Source: Nocardia yamanashiensis NBRC 100130 | GTDB lineage: Bacteria > Actinomycetota > Actinomycetes > Mycobacteriales > Mycobacteriaceae | Direction: 5' to 3' | NCBI RefSeq assembly: GCF_001613325.1 | Contig: NZ_BDCD01000043.1 | Coordinates: forward strand, 1 to 64,000 | DNA: 64,000 nt | Shown here: positions 9,071 through 16,721 of the stretch, piece after piece | Numbering within the stretch: the first letter of the stretch is position 1 | Layout: every line of letters starts with the position of its first letter | Translations under genes and position numbers: made by a program | Notes under the pieces: generated by a model | Database searches by the model: none | What the model was told of the DNA's origin: nothing | Seen by the model: the letters and a program-made list of their open reading frames with translations, nothing else

Positions 9071-10105
9071 TCAGGGCACCGGTGTGCCGCAGTTGCCGCA
9101 GAAGCGAGCATCGGCCGGCAACTCGGCGGCACACCGGGTGCAGTGTGCGGTCCGCCCGGCTGCGAGGCCCGCCCCGCAGCTCATGCAGAACCGCGCCACC
9201 CCCGGATTGGCCGCACCGCAATCCGGGCACCGTGTTCCCGAGTCCGGCGGTGGCGCGGCCGGGGCGCTCCAGGGATGCTGCTGCAGCGCGTTCAGCCCGA
9301 ACGCCGCGCCCAGCAGCCCACTGCCGTCACTCCCGCGTGTCATGCCCTGCCCCGCGCCCAAGGCCAGCTCGCCCAAGGCGTAGCGCTGGAAGTCCCCGGT
9401 CATGCGAATGTAGGTGGAGTCCTTGGCCAGTCGCTTGAGCCGATCGGCGTCTTCGGGTGCCAGGGTGATATCGAAATTGCCCAGCCGGGGGATCCGCAGC
9501 CCGTACTCGTAGAGCGCGGTGTTCGCGTGCCGCAGAACAGCGGACTCGATCGCGGGCAGCACGCCCGGCAATCCGATGACCGGCCACGTTCCTCGCGAAA
9601 TACCCTGGGTCACACAGATTTTCATGGATTTGAGCAGCAGCTCGGCGCACCAGGCCGGGGTGACGCCCCGATCGGCGGGATCGGCGGTGCCGTTGAACCC
9701 GGTGATCAGCGCCGCGGGATCACGTACCGCCAAACCGAACTCGCCGAACGCGCGCAGCGAGAGCACCTGCTCGCTGACCGGGTCGGTGATATCGGTGAGA
9801 CGGCCGCCGAACTTGTTGCCCGGGAACTCGCGGGTCGAGACGAAATACAGCTCGGCGCGATAGTGGTTCCCGCCGGTGAGGGTGTCCACGAGCGCGCCCA
9901 GGACCGGCAACTCGTCGGCATCGATGCGATGGCGGCCCGGACCCAGATTCGCGATGACCCGCCCCGATTTCATGAACAGGGCGGTCTGGTCCGCGTCGAC
10001 GATCGCTCGCGAATAGCGGCGAATATTGCGGTCCGGCCACTTGTAGACCAACTGGTTCTTATGTTCCTCGGGGACCGCGATGAATTCCCGTTCGAACCAC
10101 GCCAT
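9071..10105 (-). CDS. SPFH/Band-7-like protein with two C-terminal zinc ribbons
   Basis: A 344-residue soluble protein. Residues ~1-250 have the look of the SPFH/'virion core protein' family (YdjI type): EFPGNKFGG, ITDPVSEQVLSLRAFGEFGLAV and a long helix ending in the TYIRMTGDFQRYALGE region. A linker follows, then two zinc ribbons (CPDCGAANPGVARFCMSCG and CTRCAAELPADARFCGNCG). ATG 10105 is preferred over ATG 10117 because GGAG sits 6 bases upstream. SPFH proteins of this type form membrane-associated scaffolds; paired zinc ribbons are a common tail in actinobacterial members. It is transcribed towards the glutamate dehydrogenase and carries motif A copy 2 about 33 bp upstream. The specific role is unknown. 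Confidence 0.75.
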   Translation of the reverse strand: MAWFEREFIAVPEEHKNQLVYKWPDRNIRRYSRAIVDADQTALFMKSGRVIANLGPGRHRIDADELPVLGALVDTLTGGNHYRAELYFVSTREFPGNKFGGRLTDITDPVSEQVLSLRAFGEFGLAVRDPAALITGFNGTADPADRGVTPAWCAELLLKSMKICVTQGISRGTWPVIGLPGVLPAIESAVLRHANTALYEYGLRIPRLGNFDITLAPEDADRLKRLAKDSTYIRMTGDFQRYALGELALGAGQGMTRGSDGSGLLGAAFGLNALQQHPWSAPAAPPPDSGTRCPDCGAANPGVARFCMSCGAGLAAGRTAHCTRCAAELPADARFCGNCGTPVP

Positions 10106-10137
10106 GTGCAGCTCCATCGTTCAGGTGCGCCGATAAA

Positions 10138-10159
10138 TGTACCGCTATTCAGCGGCATG
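10138..10159. promoter_or_regulatory. Palindromic motif A, copy 2
   Basis: Half-sites TGTACCGCT and AGCGGCATG with a 4-bp centre, 33 bp upstream of the SPFH gene start. The core CCGCT/AGCGG is perfect; the outer bases are degenerate. Confidence 0.55.
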
Positions 10160-10250
10160 ATCAATCAAGGCTGGTCATGCCGGGTCGATCGCTGAAACCG
10201 TTGGCGGAGGCGAGGTTTCGGCGTCGTTACGTCTCTTGTTACCTGTTGAA

Positions 10251-10272
10251 TGAACCGTTAAACAACGGTACA
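10251..10272. promoter_or_regulatory. Palindromic motif A, copy 3
   Basis: Half-sites TGAACCGTT and AACGGTACA with a 4-bp AT-rich centre, 44 bp before the permease ATG. With copy 2 it brackets the divergent promoter region between the SPFH gene and the permease, so both genes may share one regulator. Confidence 0.65.
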
Positions 10273-10315
10273 TTGCAGATGGATATGACCCGCGTCACCT
10301 CGAAAGGTCCCCATC

Positions 10316-11839
10316 ATGACCACCGTCCGACCGCCCGACCTGCCGACGGATGCGCTGTCCGCTGAGGATGCCGGCTACCACAAATCCCTGAGCCCCCGTC
10401 AGCTGCAGATGATCGCCATCGGCGGTGCCATCGGTACCGGCTTGTTCCTGGGCGCGGGCGGACGCCTGGCCAGCGCCGGTCCGGGTCTGTTCCTCGTGTA
10501 CGCCGTCTGCGGCATCTTCGTCTTCTTCATTCTGCGAGCCCTCGGCGAGCTGGTGCTGCACCGTCCGTCCTCGGGTTCCTTCGTCTCCTACGCACGCGAG
10601 TTCTACGGCGAGAAGCTGGCTTTCGCGGTCGGCTGGATGTACTTCTTCCACTGGGCGATGGTCGGCATCGTGGACATCACCGCGGTCGCCACCTACCTGC
10701 ACTACTGGTCGGTCTTCCAAGTGTTGCCACAATGGCTGATCGCCCTGGTCGCGCTGGCCCTGGTGGTGAGCATCAACCTGATCTCGGTGAAGTGGTTCGG
10801 CGAGCTGGAGTTCTGGGCCGCGCTCATCAAGGTGGTCGCTCTGCTCGCCTTCCTCGTCATCGGCGTGGTCGTGCTGGGCGGCCGGTTCGAAATCGACGGC
10901 CAGCCCACCGGAATCGGGGTGATCGCCAATCACGGCGGCCTGTTCCCCACCGGCTTCCTGCCCTTGGTCTTGGTCACCACCGGCGTCATCTTCGCCTATG
11001 CCGCAGTGGAATTGGTCGGCACGGCGGCCGGCGAGACCGCCGAGCCCGAGAAGATCATGCCGCGGGCCATCAACTCCGTGATCGCGCGCATCGCCCTCTT
11101 CTACGTCGGCTCGCTGGTGCTGCTGACACTGCTGCTGCCGACCTCGGCGTTCAAGGCCGGAGTGAGCCCCTTCGTCACCTTCTTCGAGAAACTCGGTGTG
11201 CCCGCGGCCGGATCAGTGATGAACCTGGTGGTGCTGACCGCCGCATTCTCGAGCCTCAACGCCGGGCTGTACTCCACCGGCCGCATCCTGCGCTCGATGT
11301 CGATCAGCGGCAGCGCCCCGGCGATCGCGTCCCGGATGTCGCGCACCGGCGTGCCCTATGTCGGGATTCTGGCGACGGGATCGATCGCGCTGATCGGCGT
11401 CGGACTCAATGCCGTGGTGCCCGAGCAGGCGTTCGAGATCGTGCTGAACATCTCCGCGCTGGGCACCATCGCCGCCTGGGGCGCGATCGTCCTGTGTCAG
11501 CTCAAGCTGTGGAGCTGGTGGCGTGAAGGCCGGGCCGAACGTCCCGCCTTCCGCCTGATGGGGGCCCCGTACACCAGCTACGCGACCCTGGTCTTCCTGG
11601 TCGGAATCATTCTGCTGATGCTCTTCAGCGGCGACCCGGTCCAACGCGGCGCGGTGGGCGCCATGTTCCTGATCGTGCTCCCGACGATGGTTCTGGGCTG
11701 GTTCCTGGCCCGTAATCGCGTCGCCCGGATCGCGGCCGAGCGTTCGGGATTCACCGGTCAATATCCGGTCATCGCCGAACGCCGTCCCCGCCTGCACGAT
11801 GCGACGGTCATCGACGCCGAGCCCGGTTCCGGCGACTGA
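10316..11839 (+). CDS. Amino acid permease, APC superfamily (asparagine/AnsP-like)
   Basis: A 507-residue integral membrane protein with about 12 hydrophobic helices, predicted to import an amino acid with protons. The N-terminal signature LQMIAIGGAIGTGLFLGAGG and the PSSGSFVSYAREFYGEKLAFAVGW segment are hallmarks of the AAT family (AnsP, GabP, CycA, ProY). The GETAEPEKIMPRAINSV loop is equally typical. Overall flavour is closest to L-asparagine permeases, but substrate cannot be fixed from sequence reading. GAAAGG lies 8 bases before the ATG. A long perfect hairpin follows the stop, so the gene is probably monocistronic. Motif A copy 3 lies in its promoter. Its position between glutamate dehydrogenase and PknG fits amino-acid nitrogen supply. 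Confidence 0.9.
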   Translation: MTTVRPPDLPTDALSAEDAGYHKSLSPRQLQMIAIGGAIGTGLFLGAGGRLASAGPGLFLVYAVCGIFVFFILRALGELVLHRPSSGSFVSYAREFYGEKLAFAVGWMYFFHWAMVGIVDITAVATYLHYWSVFQVLPQWLIALVALALVVSINLISVKWFGELEFWAALIKVVALLAFLVIGVVVLGGRFEIDGQPTGIGVIANHGGLFPTGFLPLVLVTTGVIFAYAAVELVGTAAGETAEPEKIMPRAINSVIARIALFYVGSLVLLTLLLPTSAFKAGVSPFVTFFEKLGVPAAGSVMNLVVLTAAFSSLNAGLYSTGRILRSMSISGSAPAIASRMSRTGVPYVGILATGSIALIGVGLNAVVPEQAFEIVLNISALGTIAAWGAIVLCQLKLWSWWREGRAERPAFRLMGAPYTSYATLVFLVGIILLMLFSGDPVQRGAVGAMFLIVLPTMVLGWFLARNRVARIAAERSGFTGQYPVIAERRPRLHDATVIDAEPGSGD

Positions 11840-11850
11840 CGGCAATACCC

Positions 11851-11890
11851 TGCCGGTGTTCCGGGTGACCCGTCACCCGGAACACCGGCA
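11851..11890 (+). terminator. Strong terminator after the permease
   Basis: Perfect 19-bp inverted repeat (arms 11851-11869 and 11872-11890, beginning TGCCGGTGTTCC) starting 11 bases after the permease stop. It isolates the permease from pknG. Confidence 0.8.
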
Positions 11891-11906
11891 TTCCCGGCAT
11901 TGGGAA
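11891..11906. promoter_or_regulatory. Palindromic motif B, upstream of pknG
   Basis: TTCCCG-GCAT-TGGGAA, one mismatch from the perfect 16-bp palindrome TTCCCA-N4-TGGGAA, abutting the permease terminator and 73 bp before the pknG start. Confidence 0.5.
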
Positions 11907-11978
11907 CAGTGATCCGCGCGATATCTCTCGGCCACCCACAATGGGACCTCCATGTCATGGCGTGTGCGAGAGGGTTTC

Positions 11979-14372
11979 ATGCCGGACCAACCGGGCCCAT
12001 CCGACCGATCTCAAGCACACCCGTGGGCGAATCGGCGGATGCGAGGCACGGAAGTGCCACGCCGGGTGCCCCATCCCTGGGCCACCCGGCGCGGGGGGCC
12101 CGGCCCGCGCGTGACCGCCGCACCCGGTCCGGCCGATGTCCCCGCACCCCAAGGTGGTTCGCCTACCGTCGGTTCTCCGGCCATGAGCGATTGGACCACC
12201 GTCGCGCTGGCCGGAGCCGCCATGCCCGCTCTGGTGTCCTCCGGCCGGATGTCTCGTCCGAGCGTGCGCCGCCTCGGTGGCGGTTTGGTGGAATTACCTC
12301 GCCTCACCTCGGTCGATCCGCTGACCGTGGTGCTGTCGAATCCCGAAGTGCCAGAGCCCAAAAGGTTCTGCTGGAAGTGTGAGCGACCGGTCGGCCGCCG
12401 CCATCAGGATCGTCCGGCGGTCATCGCGGGCAATTGCCCGCACTGCGGATCACCGTTCTGCTTCCGGCCCTCCCTGCAGCCCGGCGATCTGGTCGCCGGG
12501 CAATACGAGGTCCAGGGCTGTCTGGCGCACGGCGGACTGGGCTGGATCTACCTGGCCGTGGACCGCAATGTCAGCGACCGCTGGGTAGTGCTCAAGGGCC
12601 TGCAGAACCCGCTCGACTTCGAAGCCCACATCGTGGCGGTCGCCGAACGCCAATTCCTTTCCGAGGTAGCGCATCCCGGCATCGTCAAGATCTACAACTT
12701 CGTCAAGCACGGCGAGCGCGGGGAGACCGCCGAGGGCTACATCGTCATGGAGTACGTGAGCGGACGATCGCTCAAGACCATGGTCGACGAACGCGGCCCG
12801 GACCGGCTGCCGGTCGCCGAGGCGATCGCGTATGTGATGGAAGTCCTTCCCGCACTGGACTATCTGCACTCCTTCGGGCTGGCCTACAACGACCTCAAAC
12901 CCGACAACATCATGGTCAGCGCCGAGGAGGTCAAACTGATCGATCTGGGTGCGGTCGCGGCCGTGGACTCCTTCGGCAGCATCTACGGCACCCCCGGCTA
13001 CCAAGCACCCGAACTCACCGAGACCGGACCCACCGTCGCCTCCGACATCCACACCGTCGGCCGCACCCTGGCCGCGCTGGTATGCGACCTGCCGCGCGAC
13101 GGCAACGGCAACTACCTCCCGGAACTGCCCGCCCTCGACACCCAACCCCAGCTGCACCGCTACGAACCGCTGTACCGGCTGCTGCGCCGGGCCACTCATC
13201 CGCGCCCCGAACATCGCTTCCCGTCGGCGTACTCGATGTACTGCCAGCTCGCGGGCGTGCTCCGCATGGCACTGGCCGTCGACACCGGGATCGAGCATCC
13301 CCAGCCCTCGGTCGAATTCGGTTCCCTGCGAGGCGATTTCGGAATCGATGCACTCATTTCCCGCACGGACGGCATCGTCACCGGAGTCCGCCGCGAATCC
13401 GGCTTCACCGCCGACGACGTGGTGGCCGCGCTGCCGGTGCCCCTGATCGACAGTGAGGATCCCGCCGCGCCGCTGCTGTCGAGTCTGCTGCACGGCGAGC
13501 CCCGCCACTCCCTGGATGCGTTGCAGCGCACCAATTCCCGGATCGTCGCCGGCGTCCTGGCCGCTCCGGAATCCTATGAACTCGAGGGCGCGCTCACCGC
13601 GGTGCGGGCACACCTCGATCTCGGCGAGACCGTCCCCGCCTGCCGGCTGCTGGCCGAGTTGCACCCGCGCTACGGCGTGGACTGGCGCATCGACTGGTAT
13701 GTCGGGGTGGCCGCCCTGCTCGACGGACATTACGAGCCCGCCCACCGGCACTTCGCGACGGTGAGCGCCGCGCTCCCCGGCGAAATCGCCCCGCTCCTGG
13801 CCCAGGCCGCCACCGCGGAGCTGATCCTCGAAAGCGGCGGTGAAGCCGCACGTGACAAGGCCCGCTGGCAGGAGGCGGCGCTGACGGGCTATCGGACGGT
13901 ATGGCAGGTCAATCACGGTGTGGTCAGTGCCGCGGTCGGATTGGCGCGCCGGTTGGTGGCCGACGGCGCGTTGACCGCCGCTGTCGAGGTACTCGACCAG
14001 GTGCCGCCGACCTCACGGCACTTCGCGCTCACCCGCCTCACCGGATGCCTGCTGCTGCTGTCCCGCCCGGTCACCGAGATCGGCGATGCCGACCTCGATG
14101 CCGCGGCCGAGCGTCTGGAAGAACTCAGTGAAGATCCGCGCGCCATTCAATTGCGGGTGCTGTTGCTGGGCGCGGCGCTGGAATGCCTGCGCGGCGACGG
14201 CCGCCCCGAACGTCCCGGCGACACCGTCCTGGGCTTCCCGGTGACGGTGAAAGGACTACGAAAAGGACTGGAATCGACGCTGCGGGATCTGGCTCACCAC
14301 GCCCCCGACCGCCTGCACCGATACCGCCTGGTGGACCTCGCCAATTACATCCGTCCCCATAGCCGCTGGTAG
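11979..14372 (+). CDS. pknG: Serine/threonine protein kinase PknG
   Basis: Soluble kinase that in mycobacteria and corynebacteria phosphorylates GarA/OdhI. This switches 2-oxoglutarate dehydrogenase and glutamate dehydrogenase in response to amino acids. Order of parts in 797 residues: disordered Pro/Arg-rich N-terminus, a rubredoxin-like metal site (FCWKCERP ... CPHCGSPF), a kinase domain (VVLKG lysine, YNDLKPDN catalytic loop, LIDLGAV in place of DFG) and a C-terminal TPR region. Rubredoxin plus kinase plus TPR is unique to PknG. The HRD motif replaced by YND is normal for this kinase. ATG 11979 has GAGAGG 5 bases upstream; ATG 11952 would add nine residues. Here pknG is not in the usual glnX-glnH-pknG operon but sits near gdh and a permease. 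Its 3' end overlaps the convergent DUF1707 gene by 28 bases. Confidence 0.93.
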   Translation: MPDQPGPSDRSQAHPWANRRMRGTEVPRRVPHPWATRRGGPGPRVTAAPGPADVPAPQGGSPTVGSPAMSDWTTVALAGAAMPALVSSGRMSRPSVRRLGGGLVELPRLTSVDPLTVVLSNPEVPEPKRFCWKCERPVGRRHQDRPAVIAGNCPHCGSPFCFRPSLQPGDLVAGQYEVQGCLAHGGLGWIYLAVDRNVSDRWVVLKGLQNPLDFEAHIVAVAERQFLSEVAHPGIVKIYNFVKHGERGETAEGYIVMEYVSGRSLKTMVDERGPDRLPVAEAIAYVMEVLPALDYLHSFGLAYNDLKPDNIMVSAEEVKLIDLGAVAAVDSFGSIYGTPGYQAPELTETGPTVASDIHTVGRTLAALVCDLPRDGNGNYLPELPALDTQPQLHRYEPLYRLLRRATHPRPEHRFPSAYSMYCQLAGVLRMALAVDTGIEHPQPSVEFGSLRGDFGIDALISRTDGIVTGVRRESGFTADDVVAALPVPLIDSEDPAAPLLSSLLHGEPRHSLDALQRTNSRIVAGVLAAPESYELEGALTAVRAHLDLGETVPACRLLAELHPRYGVDWRIDWYVGVAALLDGHYEPAHRHFATVSAALPGEIAPLLAQAATAELILESGGEAARDKARWQEAALTGYRTVWQVNHGVVSAAVGLARRLVADGALTAAVEVLDQVPPTSRHFALTRLTGCLLLLSRPVTEIGDADLDAAAERLEELSEDPRAIQLRVLLLGAALECLRGDGRPERPGDTVLGFPVTVKGLRKGLESTLRDLAHHAPDRLHRYRLVDLANYIRPHSRW

Positions 14373-14722
14373 CGCCCACGCATTCCGGCCAGCACGACCA
14401 CCGGTGTCGCGACGAGCAGCAACAACCACAAGGTGCTGCCGAAGGTCAGCCACAATACGATCGCCAGCGTGCTGATCGCCGCCGTGCGCATGACCAGCCG
14501 CGACATCGTGGCATCCAGTGGCTCCGGCGCTTCGGCCGGTACGCGCGGCAGATCGAGGAACAACACCGCGAGTTCGTCACGGCTGCCGGCATCGAGGGCC
14601 TGGGCGCTGCGCTGATCGAACTCCGTCACCGACAACGTGCCGGTGCTGAAATGCCACGACAGCTCCGTGAGCGCCCGTTCCCGTTCGACGGGGCTCACGC
14701 GCGCATGCGACGATTCGCTCAT
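14345..14722 (-). CDS. DUF1707 (SHOCT-like) small membrane protein
   Basis: A 125-residue protein with an N-terminal DUF1707 domain (residues ~8-60, RVSPVERERALTELSWHFSTG, then LSVTEFDQRSAQA and ELAVLFLDLP). Two hydrophobic helices follow (about 78-94 and 95-112) and a basic C-terminus. The family is abundant in actinobacteria; its function is poorly defined. The gene converges on and overlaps the end of pknG, so antisense interference at the 3' ends is possible. Confidence 0.8.
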   Translation of the reverse strand: MSESSHARVSPVERERALTELSWHFSTGTLSVTEFDQRSAQALDAGSRDELAVLFLDLPRVPAEAPEPLDATMSRLVMRTAAISTLAIVLWLTFGSTLWLLLLVATPVVVLAGMRGRYQRLWGRM

Positions 14723-14925
14723 CGCGCCAGGATAGAACCCGCCATGCGGTCGGAACCGCCGTGAATTACCAAGGGCGGGAAGAGGTTACCGTGGCACCTG
14801 ACACCCGGCGTGACACCACCCAGCTCGTGATCACCCGACCGGGAACTACCCGTCCGGCGATGGCTCGACGGGCAATGAGACATGGGTTTGGTTCACTCGG
14901 CGGCGCGATGTGGTTTCCTTGAGAT

Positions 14926-15651
14926 ATGGGAGCCGCCGAATACACGATCGACGACCTCGCGCGCGCCGCCGGGACGACGGTGCGCAGTGTGCGCGTGTAT
15001 CACGAACGAGGCGTCCTGCAACCGCCCGCCGTCCGCGGCCGGACCGGCTATTACGGCGAAGAGCATCTCAATCGCGTCCGCACCATCACGCGGTTGCTCG
15101 AGCGCGGCATCAAACTCAACGGCATCAAGGAACTGCTCGCCGCCTGGGATCGCGGCGAGGACCTGGGCCGCGTGCTGGGCGTGAGCGACTCCGACATCCA
15201 GCCTGTCATCGCCGACGCCACCGAACTGATCCCGGCGACCGAACTTCAGGAACGTTTCGCCGATGTCCCCGACGGGCTGGCCCGGGTCGTGACCGCCGGC
15301 GTCTTCCAGCCGGTCGACGCCGCCAACTATCGCATCGCCGACCCGGAACTCGCCCACTTCCTCGACCGCCTCGCCGCCGCTGGTGTCCCCAACACCGACA
15401 TCTTGCGTGAGCTCGAACGCCTGCACGCCGACTGTGACCGCATCGCCCGCCGCAGCGTGGACCTGTTGCAGCAGTTCGCCTTCGAGCCCTATACCGACTC
15501 CGAACGCACCGCCGCCGACCTGGCCCGTTTCGCCGACCGGGTGTCCGCCGTCTCCTCCCTGCTCGGCCCCACCACGGCCACGCTGGTGAACCGCCTTGTC
15601 GAACAACGTTTGAAGCAGGACCCCGACCTCGCCGAGGTGCTGAACTCCTGA
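14926..15651 (+). CDS. MerR-family transcriptional regulator
   Basis: A 241-residue regulator. The N-terminal MerR helix-turn-helix is clear (residues 5-75: YTIDDLARAAGTTVRSVRVYHERGVL, then GRTGYYGEEHLNRVRTITRLLERGI, the wing and second helix). The rest is an all-helical sensor/dimerisation region of about 165 residues without the metal-binding cysteines of classical MerR proteins. A multidrug- or metabolite-responsive role is therefore more likely than metal sensing (inference). It is separated by 200 bp from the divergent DUF1707 gene. No recognisable MerR operator was identified by eye. Confidence 0.88.
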   Translation: MGAAEYTIDDLARAAGTTVRSVRVYHERGVLQPPAVRGRTGYYGEEHLNRVRTITRLLERGIKLNGIKELLAAWDRGEDLGRVLGVSDSDIQPVIADATELIPATELQERFADVPDGLARVVTAGVFQPVDAANYRIADPELAHFLDRLAAAGVPNTDILRELERLHADCDRIARRSVDLLQQFAFEPYTDSERTAADLARFADRVSAVSSLLGPTTATLVNRLVEQRLKQDPDLAEVLNS

Positions 15652-15667
15652 CGGTCCACGCCGCGCC

Positions 15668-15690
15668 CGTCGGCCGCTAGCGGACCGACG
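15668..15690. terminator. Possible bidirectional terminator
   Basis: Imperfect hairpin (CGTCGG ... CCGACG enclosing CGCTAGCG) in the 39-bp gap between the convergent MerR gene and small secreted-protein gene. Confidence 0.35.
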
Positions 15691-15936
15691 TCAGGTGGTC
15701 GGCAGTGCGCAATGCTGCGGAGTCGTCTCGGTCGACGCCGAAACGCCGCCCTGCAGCGCGCACACCAGCGCGCCGATCAGGCTCCCCGAGGAACCCGAAC
15801 TCGACCCGGTCGAGTCCGCCACCGGTGCGGCACCGGCCTGGCCCGCTCCCAGCAATACGCCCGCCGAAATGGCGGCAAGCACAGCAGCGTTCACAAAAAC
15901 TCGCACTATCCACAAGCCCTTTCCATCGGTCACCAT
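15691..15936 (-). CDS. Small secreted protein, unknown function
   Basis: About 81 residues from ATG 15936, with a signal peptide (VRVFVNAAVLAAISAGVLLGAGQAGA) and probable cleavage after AGAAP. The mature part of about 45 residues is Ser/Thr/Gly-rich and has two cysteines (ALVCAL and QHCAL) that could form one disulfide. Internal starts nearer the signal peptide (a GTG about 24 bases in) have GGAAAGGG upstream and are equally possible. No family recognised. Confidence 0.55.
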   Translation of the reverse strand: MVTDGKGLWIVRVFVNAAVLAAISAGVLLGAGQAGAAPVADSTGSSSGSSGSLIGALVCALQGGVSASTETTPQHCALPTT

Positions 15937-16202
15937 CGGCCGGTACACCCTGGCCGCTCCGATTCCCTCGAACCGCCGGAACCGAGCTGGGTAAACGATA
16001 GCCGCAGGCCGATCCAATCAACCGACATAGTTTCCACTGCCCCAATCTCCATGGGCAATGTTCGGTGAGTGTCTTCGACGGGGCGAGAAGTGCCGCTGTC
16101 GCTCCGGAAAGATAAGTGGCCCTAAAAAGTTTGGGGTTGCTCGGTGCCGCGAGCGTTGCCAGAGTCGACCGCGATATCGTTGTGCGAAAGGGATATTCGA
16201 CC

Positions 16203-16289
16203 ATGGACCAGCCCCAAACCCCTGCGGCCCAGCTTCAGTACATGCTGGCCCTGCTCTTCGGCCTGCTGACATCCGGCAGCGCCCACTGA
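16203..16289 (+). CDS. Possible 28-residue hydrophobic peptide
   Basis: A short frame with GAAAGGG 10 bases before its ATG encodes a polar N-terminus (MDQPQTPAAQLQY) followed by one short hydrophobic helix (MLALLFGLLTSG) and ends SAH. A perfect 15-bp terminator hairpin follows 38 bases after the stop, and no other gene on this strand could use that terminator. Spacing of ribosome site, frame and terminator suggests a real small transcript. The product could be a membrane micropeptide; function unknown. Confidence 0.4.
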   Translation: MDQPQTPAAQLQYMLALLFGLLTSGSAH

Positions 16290-16327
16290 TCGGTTGCACG
16301 GAACTCTGATTCGCACCCACGTGCCGA

Positions 16328-16367
16328 GTCGCTTCCGGCCCCGTCCCCGATCGGGGCCGGAAGCGAC
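16328..16367 (+). terminator. Strong terminator hairpin after the 28-codon frame
   Basis: Arms GTCGCTTCCGGCCCC (16328-16342) and its exact complement (16353-16367) with a 10-nt loop. Confidence 0.75.
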
Positions 16368-16579
16368 GGTGTCGACGACGAATGTCCGGCATCGCGAGGT
16401 TACCGGTCCGCACACGCCTGCCCATGAGGTTGAAACCAATGGGAGGGAAGGATGTTCCGCGCTCATGGGCGAAGGACTGTGTTCGGGCACATCGTTGTCC
16501 GGCTCGAGGAGTTCGATAGCGGCGATCCTCGAGCAATCTCGACTCTAGTGGTCCGCGCGGGTCCCAGGGTCGAACGCGG

Positions 16580-16595
16580 TTCCCAGGTCTGGGAA
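16580..16595. promoter_or_regulatory. Palindromic motif B, perfect copy
   Basis: TTCCCA-GGTC-TGGGAA, 127 bp before the tail-lysozyme gene. It forms a tandem with the next copy, 41 bp apart centre to centre (about four helical turns). Confidence 0.6.
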
Positions 16596-16620
16596 CGCGT
16601 TTCGGGTTGAGGGAACCGTG

Positions 16621-16636
16621 TTCCCAGCACAGGGAA
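16621..16636. promoter_or_regulatory. Palindromic motif B, second copy of the tandem
   Basis: TTCCCA-GCAC-AGGGAA, 86 bp before the tail-lysozyme gene start. Flanking half-sites (GGGAAC) raise the local density of the motif. Confidence 0.55.
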
Positions 16637-16721
16637 CGAAGTCGGGCGCGCGGTGACTACGATACGAAGATGCCTGTGAGGGGCCGTCGCGGCGTTCGTG
16701 GTGCGCATCGGAAGGAAAAGG

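Larger units (their letters stand above)
16290..16721. other. Intergenic stretch with terminator and two motif B palindromes
   Basis: Apart from the hairpin at 16328-16367 and the two palindromes at 16580 and 16621, I see no supported gene here. Frames on both strands lack ribosome sites and conserved-looking protein. Confidence 0.5.

Noticed and set aside
4099..10272. Motif A as an RNA stem-loop in 5' leaders
   Set aside because: The mirrored positions 4 and 19 do not covary (A/C and G/T combinations occur) and copies vary in distance to starts, which favours a DNA operator.
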